Part shown: in pieces, positions 13,493 to 20,756 of the stretch
How positions within the stretch are numbered: position 1 is the stretch's first letter
Layout of the letters: each line of letters begins with the position of its first letter
Assembly: GCA_023386865.1 (NCBI GenBank)
Contig: JAEWIV010000412.1
Location: 1 to 20,756, forward strand
Direction of reading: 5' to 3'
Source of the DNA: Pseudomonadota bacterium
GTDB taxonomy: Bacteria > Pseudomonadota > Alphaproteobacteria > Reyranellales > Reyranellaceae
DNA length: 20,756 bases
The notes under the pieces: generated by a model
Told to the model about the DNA's origin: nothing
The model's database searches: none
Seen by the model: the letters and a program-made list of their open reading frames with translations, nothing else
Position numbers and translations under genes: made by a program

Positions 13493-15724
13493 TCATTGTG
13501 CGGCCGTCGCGTGAGAACGTACCGACGCGATTTCCTTCGCGTCGCGCCGGAATACCAGACTGATGCGCGCGCCGCCACCCTCGCGGTCGTCCAGGACGAG
13601 ATAGCCGCCATGATCCTCCATGATCTTCTTGACGATCGCGAGGCCGAGTCCGGTCCCCTTGCTGCGCGTGGTCATGTACGGCTCGGTCAGCCGTTCGCGG
13701 CCTTCCTTGGGCAGGCCCTTGCCGTTGTCGTCGACGACGATGTGCACGGTGGCGTCGTCGTCGCGCAGCGACAGCCTTATCTCGCCTTGCGGCAAGGTCT
13801 GTCCGGGTGCCGCCTCCCTGCCCTCGATCGCCTCGGCCGAGTTCTTGAGGATGTTGGTGAGGACCTGCGACACCTGCCGGCGGTCGCAGATCAGCGGCAC
13901 GCGGTGATCGGGCAGGGTCGAGACGTAGCGGATGTCGGGATTGCCCTGGCGCTGCAGGAACAGCGCCTGCTGGCAGAGTTCCTTGGCATCCTCGGGTTTC
14001 ACCGTCGGACGCGGCATGCGCGCGAACGAGGAGAACTCGTCGACCATGCGGCCGATGTCGCCGACCTGGCGGATGATGGTGTCGGTGCAGATCGAGAAGG
14101 TCTCGGGATCCTCCTTGATCTGCTTCAGGTAGCGACGCTTCAGCCGCTCGGCCGACAGCTGGATCGGCGTCAGCGGATTCTTGATCTCGTGCGCGATGCG
14201 GCGCGCCACGTCGCCCCATGCCGCCATGCGCTGCGCCGACATCAGGTCGGTCACGTCGTCGAAGGTGACGACCGAGCCGGCGTCCGATGCCGCGCTGATG
14301 CGCACCAGCAGGATGCGCCGCGTGCCCCCCTGCAGGATCTCGACCTGCCCCTGGGTCAGCCGATCGGGCCGGTCGGCCGCCTGCTCGATCAGCGGCGCCA
14401 GTTCCGGCATCACGGCGATCAACGGGCGCTCGACCACGCCATCCTCGGGCAGCGCCAGCAGCTCCAGCGCCGAGCGGTTGGTGCGGGTGATGATGCCCGC
14501 GCCATCGACGCTCAGCACGCCCGCCGAGACGCCAGCCAGCACCGCGTCGGTCAGACGGCGCCTGGTGTCGAGCTCCTTGTTGGCGTCGATCAGGTCGCCG
14601 CGCTGCTGCTCGATCTGGCTGGCCATGCGGTTGAACGATCGGCTGAGCTGGCCGAGCTCGTCGTTGAGCGGCCCCTCCTCGACTCGCGCCGCGAGGTCGC
14701 CGCCCCTCACCCGCTCGGCCGCGGCCATCAGCCCACCGATCGGTTCGGTCAGCCGCGAGGCGAACAGGATGGCGAGCCACACCGCGGCCAGCAGCATCAG
14801 GAGCGCGATGGCGCCGCAGATCACGAAGATCAGGAGCTGGCTGCGCTGCATCGCCTGCTCGATCTGCGAATAGAAGGTACCGGCGAACTCGATGCTCTTG
14901 ATGTAGTCGACGACGCGCAGGTCGACCGAATGGCCGGTGACCAGGAACAGCGGCTCGCCGACGAAGAGCTGCATGACGAAGTAGGCGCCGTCGGGCGCTT
15001 CGATCTCGACCGGGCCGTTCTGCCTGACGGCGCGCCACAGCGCCTGGGCCGACACCGTCGGATCCTTGAGCCCTTCGGCGGTGGGCGCCACGGCGCGTTC
15101 CAGCACGCCGTGGTCGCCGTCGATGACGATCGCCTCGATGATCGGCCGGCCGTCGATCAGGCGTTGCAGCAATCCGGTCGTCGCCTCCTTGTCGCGCACG
15201 GCGTCGATGCCCATCGCCTGCAAGGAAGACGCAACGGCGCCGATGTCGCGCAGGATCTCCTCCTCGCGGGCGCGCCGCACCGGCTCGCCGATGGCGCGCG
15301 CGGCCTCGTACGAGGCCTGCGCCGGCTTCACCACGAAGTCGGTGAGGTTGATGACCAGCAGCGACAGGATGATGGCGACGATCAGCGTCGGCGTGATGGT
15401 GAACAGGCTGCACACCAGCACCAGCCGCATATGCAGGCGCGAACCCGCCGCACCGCGCCGCCTGTCGAGCCAGAGTTGGGTCAGACGCACCGCCAGAAGC
15501 GCGACAAGCGCGACGGCGATCACCAGGTCGGCGACCAGCAGGCCGGTGATCCAGCCGCGGGTGTTCAGGGCAGTGGGGACAAAACCTGCCAGCCAGGCAT
15601 AGGTCGCCGCGCCGGCGAGCATGGCGAGCACGGCCAGCGACACGGCGGCGGCGCGGCCGCCCAGCCTGCGGGCCACTGCCGCTGTCGCATCGCCCAAGCG
15701 TGAAACGCCCAGCGCAGTTGTCAC
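13493..15724 (-). CDS. ntrY: nitrogen regulation sensor histidine kinase NtrY
   Basis: NtrY is the membrane-bound kinase paired with NtrX. The 743-residue protein has about four membrane segments: two near the N-terminus (VSLAVLAMLAGAATYAWLAG and WITGLLVADLVIAVALVALL), one at LFTITPTLIVAIILSLLVI, and one at LLIFVICGAIALLMLLAAVW. A periplasmic sensing region lies between the third and fourth. HAMP and PAS domains follow, then HisKA with phosphoacceptor H512 (IAHEIKNPLTP), and a HATPase domain with N-box NILKNSAEA, G1 DDNGKGLP and G2 KGTGLGLAIV. The GTG at 15724 is chosen, 4 bases after the ntrC stop, because longer frames run into ntrC. Confidence 0.95.
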   Translation of the reverse strand: MTTALGVSRLGDATAAVARRLGGRAAAVSLAVLAMLAGAATYAWLAGFVPTALNTRGWITGLLVADLVIAVALVALLAVRLTQLWLDRRRGAAGSRLHMRLVLVCSLFTITPTLIVAIILSLLVINLTDFVVKPAQASYEAARAIGEPVRRAREEEILRDIGAVASSLQAMGIDAVRDKEATTGLLQRLIDGRPIIEAIVIDGDHGVLERAVAPTAEGLKDPTVSAQALWRAVRQNGPVEIEAPDGAYFVMQLFVGEPLFLVTGHSVDLRVVDYIKSIEFAGTFYSQIEQAMQRSQLLIFVICGAIALLMLLAAVWLAILFASRLTEPIGGLMAAAERVRGGDLAARVEEGPLNDELGQLSRSFNRMASQIEQQRGDLIDANKELDTRRRLTDAVLAGVSAGVLSVDGAGIITRTNRSALELLALPEDGVVERPLIAVMPELAPLIEQAADRPDRLTQGQVEILQGGTRRILLVRISAASDAGSVVTFDDVTDLMSAQRMAAWGDVARRIAHEIKNPLTPIQLSAERLKRRYLKQIKEDPETFSICTDTIIRQVGDIGRMVDEFSSFARMPRPTVKPEDAKELCQQALFLQRQGNPDIRYVSTLPDHRVPLICDRRQVSQVLTNILKNSAEAIEGREAAPGQTLPQGEIRLSLRDDDATVHIVVDDNGKGLPKEGRERLTEPYMTTRSKGTGLGLAIVKKIMEDHGGYLVLDDREGGGARISLVFRRDAKEIASVRSHATAAQ

Positions 15725-15728
15725 CTTG

Positions 15729-17203
<1,475 letters not shown>

Positions 17204-17207
<4 letters not shown>

Positions 17208-18328
17208 GAGATGGCCTGGGGAGCGGCCTGGAGGGATTGTAGCGGCAACATGACCCTGAAAGTCGTACGGCCGGGCTGGCTGTCGAACTCGATCGCCCCG
17301 CCGTGGTCGTTGATGATCTTCGCCACCAAGGCAAGACCCAGGCCAGTTCCGGCCGGCTTGTTGGTGACGAAGGCATCGAAGAGGTGGGCCCGGATCTCGT
17401 CGGACACGCCGCGGCCGTTGTCCCGCACCGTGACCACCAGGGGCAAGTTGACCTTGGCCTGCTGGCCGGGGACGGCCAGCCGCAGGCCGTGGCGGTAGGC
17501 TGTGGACAACTCGATCTCGCGCTCGCCGTCGCCCGGCACCTCGCAGGCGTTCTTCACCAGGTTCAGGAACACCTGGATCAGCTGGTCGCGGTCGCCGTGC
17601 ACGTCGGGCAACGACGGATCGTAGGTCTCGACGAAGCGCACGCCCTTGCCGAAGCCGTTCTGGGAGATGCGCAGCACGTGGTTCAGCACCTGGTGGATGT
17701 TGCACGGGCTGCGGTCGATCGGCCGGCCGTCGGCGAAGGCCTCCATGCGGTCGACCAGGGCGACGATGCGGTCGGTCTCCTCGCAGATCAGTCCGGTCAG
17801 CTCGCGCTCGGAATCGGGCACCGACTGCTCCAAGAGCTGGGCGGCGCCGCGGATTCCCGACAGCGGGTTCTTCACCTCGTGCGCCAGCATGGCGGCGAGC
17901 GCGCTCACCGAACGGGCGGCGCTGCGGTGCGACATCTGGCGATCGATGTTGCGGGCGATGGTCTGCTCGACCAGCGAGACCGCCACCAGGCCGTCGCTGT
18001 CGACGACGGGCGACAGTCGCAGCGCACAGAACCGGTTGCCGATGCGCGGCGAGGCGAGCGTCACGCCGTTCTCGGCGACGGCGCCGCCGGTCGTCAGCAC
18101 CTGTTCGAGCAGCGAGAAGAGCGGCGTGTCCTCCGGCACGAACTCGTCCAGGGGATGACCCACCAGGCGCGTACGGCCGACGCCGAAGAACTGCTCGGCC
18201 GACAGGTTGGCGTAGTGGATCAGTCCTCCTGAATCGACCACGACGATCGCTTCCGACAACGAATCGAGAAGCGCTGTCGGGAACTGATCGCTCACCGCGC
18301 TGGCGCGCTTGAGAGGCTGCACCGCCAT
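17204..18328 (-). CDS. ntrB: nitrogen regulation sensor kinase NR(II), NtrB
   Basis: NtrB phosphorylates or dephosphorylates NtrC according to the PII signal. The 374-residue protein has no membrane segment, as expected for this soluble kinase. It has an N-terminal PAS domain (LLDSLSEAIVVVDSGGLIHYANLSAEQFFG), a HisKA dimerisation domain with phosphoacceptor H150 (LAHEVKNPLSGIRGAAQLL), and HATPase motifs NLVKNACE, RDNGRGV and GTGLGLALVAKI. The ATG at 18328 is 1 base after the dusB stop and no independent ribosome site is obvious, so translation probably couples to dusB. It precedes ntrC directly. Confidence 0.95.
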
Positions 18329-18329
18329 C

Positions 18330-19337
18330 CTAGGCAGCCTGCCGCTCGAGATTGGGCAGGAAAAACCCGGCCAGCATGGCGCGCACCTTGGCCGGCTCGC
18401 TCTCGCGGTTGACGACGGCGCGGAACTCGGCCGATGCCGGCAGCCCCTTGGAATACCAGCCCAGATGCTTGCGGGCCATGCGCACGCCGGTTTCCTGGCC
18501 GTAATGCGACAGCATCGCCTCGAAATGCTCGCGCACGACGGCGTACTGCTCGGCGAGCGACGGATCGGCCAGCCGCTCACCGGTGCGCAGATAATGGATC
18601 GCCTGATTGAGGAACCAGGGCCGGCCGTAGGCGCCGCGCCCGATCATCACGCCGTCGGCACCCGACTGCTCGAGCGCTGCATCGACGTCGTCGAGGGTGT
18701 TGATGTCCCCGTTCACGATGACCGGCAGGCGGGTCGCTGCCTTGACGTTGGCGACGAACGCCCAGTCGGCATGCCCGTCGTAGAACTGGCAGCGCGTGCG
18801 GCCGTGCACGGTCAGCATCCTGATGCCGCACGCTTCGGCGATGCGGGCGAGGTTGGGGGCGTTGCGGTTGGTCGAATCCCAGCCGGTTCGCATCTTCAGC
18901 GTCACCGGCAGCTTCACCGCCTTGACCGTGGCCTCGAGGATCTTCGCGGCGTGGACCTCGTCACGCATCAGCGACGACCCGGCATGGCCGTTCACGACCT
19001 TCTTCACCGGGCAGCCGAAGTTGATGTCGATGATGGCCGCGCCTCGGTCCTCGTTCAGCTTGGCGGCGTCGGCCATGACCTCGGGTTCGCAGCCGGCAAG
19101 CTGCACCGACATCGGGAACTCCTCTGGCGAGTTCTTGGCCATCAGCAGCGTCTTACGGTTCTCTCGCACCATCGCTGCCGAAGCGATCATCTCGGACACG
19201 ACGAGCCCCGCCCCGCCCCGCTTCACCATTTGGCGGAACGGCATATCGGTGACACCCGACATGGGAGCCAGGATTACGGGGTCGCCGATCCGGACGGGAC
19301 CGATATCGACAGGCTGGAGACGTGGCATGCAATCCAT
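18330..19337 (-). CDS. dusB: tRNA-dihydrouridine synthase DusB (NifR3 family)
   Basis: DusB reduces specific uridines of tRNA to dihydrouridine using FMN and NADPH. The TIM-barrel protein (335 residues from ATG 19337) shows the FMN-site start ILAPMSGVTDMPFRQM, catalytic C109 in INFGCPVKKVVNG, the substrate-side lysine/arginine segment VTLKMRTGWD, LTVHGRTRCQFYDG and the phosphate-binding NGDINTL and GVMIGRGAYGRPW. In older literature this first gene of the ntr operon is nifR3. A second in-frame ATG at 19328 is an alternative start with GGA five bases upstream. It is the promoter-proximal gene of the minus-strand operon and diverges from ispDF. Confidence 0.95.
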   Translation of the reverse strand: MDCMPRLQPVDIGPVRIGDPVILAPMSGVTDMPFRQMVKRGGAGLVVSEMIASAAMVRENRKTLLMAKNSPEEFPMSVQLAGCEPEVMADAAKLNEDRGAAIIDINFGCPVKKVVNGHAGSSLMRDEVHAAKILEATVKAVKLPVTLKMRTGWDSTNRNAPNLARIAEACGIRMLTVHGRTRCQFYDGHADWAFVANVKAATRLPVIVNGDINTLDDVDAALEQSGADGVMIGRGAYGRPWFLNQAIHYLRTGERLADPSLAEQYAVVREHFEAMLSHYGQETGVRMARKHLGWYSKGLPASAEFRAVVNRESEPAKVRAMLAGFFLPNLERQAA

Positions 19338-19350
19338 GGCTACTGATCAG

Positions 19351-19379
19351 TTTATAGGCAACTTGTGCAGTGCACAATA
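19351..19379 (-). promoter_or_regulatory. probable dusB-ntr operon promoter
   Basis: On the minus strand TATAAA (19356-19351) resembles a -10 box. Candidate -35 boxes 15 to 17 bases upstream are TTGTGC, ATTGTG or TATTGT, all inside or at the edge of a palindrome. Transcription would start about 8 bases before ATG 19337, or about 17 before ATG 19328, which makes the second ATG attractive. This is inferred from sequence only. Confidence 0.4.
19363..19377. repeat. 15-bp perfect palindrome between dusB and ispDF
   Basis: TTGTGCA-G-TGCACAA is a perfect 7+1+7 inverted repeat located between the divergent genes and overlapping the predicted dusB -35 region. It is well placed for an operator. It resembles NtrC half-sites (TGCAC and GTGCA) but with the two halves in the opposite order, so NtrC binding is not implied. 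Confidence 0.6.
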
Positions 19380-19463
19380 ATTGGGCGAGCAATAGCGGGT
19401 CCGGGCCGGGCGCGCAAGCGGTCCCGAGTGCGTGGCCGCTGCCTCAATGTTATCTAGCCGATC
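19378..19463. other. leader region before ispDF
   Basis: This stretch continues the divergent spacer from the palindrome to the ispDF start. It holds AATAAT at 19376-19381, a possible -10 box with no convincing -35, then GC-rich sequence without strong symmetry, and TCTAGCC just before the GTG start with no good ribosome site. Nothing else was seen. Confidence 0.35.
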
Positions 19464-20621
19464 GTGCCAACCTGCACCGCCCTGATCGTCGCCGGGGGCC
19501 GGGGGAGTCGCTTTGGAGGCCCCCTGCCCAAGCAATACACCACCCTGGCGGGCCAGCCCGTGCTGCGTCGCACCGTGGAGGTCTTCCAGGCGACGCCAGG
19601 CATCGACCATATCCAGGTCGTCATCGCCCCGGAGGACGACGCTCATTACAGAGCGGCTGTCGCGGGGATGGCTTTGCCGCCCCCCGTTGCCGGCGGCGTC
19701 AGCCGGCAGCAATCCGTCCTGCACGGGCTCGAGGCATTGGCCGGCAAGCCTCCGGATCTCGTCGCCATTCACGATGCCGCCCGTCCCTTCGTCCGGGTCT
19801 CCGACATCATCGGCTGCCTGGAAGCGCTTCGGCCGGGCATCGACGGCGCCGTGCTGGGCGTGCCGGTCGCCGACACCCTGAAGAAGGTCGACGACGCCGG
19901 CGTTCTCGCCGGCACGGTGTCGCGCTCCGGCCTGTGGCGGGCGCAGACGCCGCAGATCTTCCGCTACTCGACGTTGCTCGCCGCCCATCGCGCGGCGGCG
20001 GCGCTGGCGGCGCACGAGGCGACCGCCCTCACCGACGACGCAGCCGTCGCCGAGCGCGCCGGGTTGCGTGTGATCATGGTCGAAGGCCACGACGACAACC
20101 GCAAGATCACGACGGCCGCGGACATGGTCTCAGCGATGGAAACGCGTACGGCTTTCGGCTTCGACGTGCATGGCTTCGGCGCCGGCGATCGGGTGGTTCT
20201 GGGCGGAGTGGCGATCCCGCATACCCACGCTCTGGCCGGCCACTCCGACGCCGACGTCGCGCTGCATGCGCTGACCGATGCCTTGCTCGGTACCGTCGGC
20301 GCCGGCGACATCGGCGCGCATTTCCCGCCGTCCGACCCGCAGTGGCGCGGCGTATCGTCCGACCGCTTCCTGCGCCATGCCGTCGATCTCCTCGAGGAGG
20401 CCGGCGGGCGCATCGTCCATCTCGACCTCACCCTTGTGTGCGAGGCGCCGCGCATCGGCCCGCATCGCGACGCCATGGCCGCAAGCATCGCTCGCATCGC
20501 GGGCATCGATCGTGACAGAGTGAGCGTCAAGGCGACGACCACGGAGGGGTTGGGCTTCACCGGCCGACGCGAGGGGATTGCCGCGCAGGCGGTGGCGACG
20601 GTCGAGGTGCCGAGGAAGTGA
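19464..20621 (+). CDS. ispDF: bifunctional IspD/IspF (MEP pathway)
   Basis: This protein combines 2-C-methyl-D-erythritol 4-phosphate cytidylyltransferase and 2,4-cyclodiphosphate synthase, two non-consecutive steps of isoprenoid precursor synthesis. The IspD part (about 1-225) has the nucleotide-binding VAGGRGSRFGGPLPKQY, HDAARPFV and RAQTPQIF. The IspF part (from about 228) has the metal ligands D234-V-H236 and H260 (AGHSDADVALHALTDALLG), GDIGAHFP, and KATTTEGLGFTGRREGI. The 385-residue length fits the fused alphaproteobacterial form. The GTG at 19464 is the only usable start, because an in-frame TAG lies 9 bases upstream and the conserved fold starts within a few codons. Confidence 0.97.
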   Translation: MPTCTALIVAGGRGSRFGGPLPKQYTTLAGQPVLRRTVEVFQATPGIDHIQVVIAPEDDAHYRAAVAGMALPPPVAGGVSRQQSVLHGLEALAGKPPDLVAIHDAARPFVRVSDIIGCLEALRPGIDGAVLGVPVADTLKKVDDAGVLAGTVSRSGLWRAQTPQIFRYSTLLAAHRAAAALAAHEATALTDDAAVAERAGLRVIMVEGHDDNRKITTAADMVSAMETRTAFGFDVHGFGAGDRVVLGGVAIPHTHALAGHSDADVALHALTDALLGTVGAGDIGAHFPPSDPQWRGVSSDRFLRHAVDLLEEAGGRIVHLDLTLVCEAPRIGPHRDAMAASIARIAGIDRDRVSVKATTTEGLGFTGRREGIAAQAVATVEVPRK

Positions 20622-20622
20622 A

Positions 20623-20636
20623 GCCGTCAGGACGGC
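20623..20636 (+). other. short inverted repeat after ispDF
   Basis: GCCGTC (20623-20628) and GACGGC (20631-20636) are perfect arms with only AG between, so the real stem is 4 to 5 bp with a tight loop. No T-tract follows; GGGCTATAAG comes next, which contains a TATAAG that could serve the downstream gene. It is not a convincing terminator. Confidence 0.25.
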
Positions 20637-20664
20637 GGGCTATAAGCAGGCCCGGGAGGCCTTG

Positions 20665-20756
20665 ATGTTCGATCACGAGATGAGGGACGCCGCCGAGCGC
20701 GTGCTGCACGCCTGTCGCAAGCGCGGCCTGAAGCTGGTCACCGCCGAGTCCTGCAC
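20665..20756 (+). CDS. pncC: CinA C-terminal-domain nicotinamide-nucleotide amidase (partial)
   Basis: Only the first 30 codons are present before the window ends. The predicted start is ATG 20665, with GGGAGG 5 bases upstream. The peptide (MFDHEMRDAAERVLHAC, then RGLKLVTAESCT) matches the beginning of the CinA C-terminal domain, whose TAESCTGG motif carries the catalytic serine of nicotinamide mononucleotide deamidase (NAD salvage). Since this motif is within about 30 residues of the start, the gene encodes the stand-alone domain and not the long CinA with an N-terminal MoaB-like part. It lies 43 bases after ispDF; a similar neighbour is common in alphaproteobacteria. Confidence 0.85.
   Translation, partial: MFDHEMRDAAERVLHACRKRGLKLVTAESC

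Noticed and set aside
13172..15703. Long plus-strand open frame of over 800 codons opposite ntrX and ntrY
   Set aside because: It mirrors real genes with complete kinase and regulator motifs, its translation is rich in Arg, Gln, His and Asp repeats with no domain, and such antisense frames are expected in GC-rich DNA.
19363..19377. NtrC binding site at the dusB promoter
   Set aside because: The half-sites are in the reverse order to the known TGCAC...GTGCA arrangement and the spacing is one base, so it is kept only as a generic palindrome.

Overview
The window is GC-rich chromosomal DNA from an alphaproteobacterium. The evidence is gene order as well as protein similarity. One strand carries dac-tmk-holB-metG-tatD-metallohydrolase. 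The other carries dusB-ntrB-ntrC-ntrY-ntrX followed by a D-amino acid aminotransferase and hfq-hflX. A fused ispDF gene lies beside dusB. All three are typical alphaproteobacterial arrangements; a Rhodospirillales-like or related lineage is plausible, but the genus cannot be read from the sequence. No tRNA, rRNA, insertion sequence, prophage or CRISPR array was found, and no stretch over 300 bases lacks a gene.

Region 1 (1-6668, + strand) is a tightly packed housekeeping run. It holds the 3' part of a penicillin-binding D,D-carboxypeptidase, thymidylate kinase (tmk), the DNA polymerase III delta prime subunit (holB), methionyl-tRNA synthetase (metG), a TatD nuclease and a metallo-beta-lactamase-fold hydrolase. 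Most neighbours overlap or are a few bases apart, so co-transcription is likely. An exported protein of unknown function (5967-6668) closes it. Next comes a very AT-rich 75-bp spacer (6669-6743) with dyad symmetry and a perfect TATAAT, leading into mazG (6744-7568).

Region 2 (7632-19337, - strand), read in its own direction from the right, starts with dusB, ntrB, ntrC, ntrY, ntrX, the aminotransferase and a HAD phosphatase, all overlapping or separated by at most 34 nt. Then follow hfq and hflX, probably from a promoter at the end of the HAD gene. Last are a stand-alone groES and an inositol-monophosphatase-family gene, behind a strong promoter that resembles alphaproteobacterial heat-shock promoters. 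The Ntr proteins form two histidine kinase/response regulator pairs: soluble NtrB with the sigma-54 activator NtrC, and membrane NtrY with NtrX. dusB is the usual first gene of this operon.

Region 3 (19338-20756, + strand) diverges from dusB across a 126-bp spacer with a perfect 15-bp palindrome. It encodes bifunctional IspD/IspF of the MEP isoprenoid pathway and the first 30 codons of a CinA C-terminal-domain (PncC-type) amidase, cut by the window edge.

I found no clear novel multi-gene system; this is mostly ordinary core genome. The points that most deserve a second look are an NtrX whose Walker B aspartate is replaced by lysine, an orphan groES coupled to a phosphatase gene behind a heat-shock-like promoter, the AT-rich dyad region before mazG, the palindrome between dusB and ispDF, and the unrecognised exported protein.
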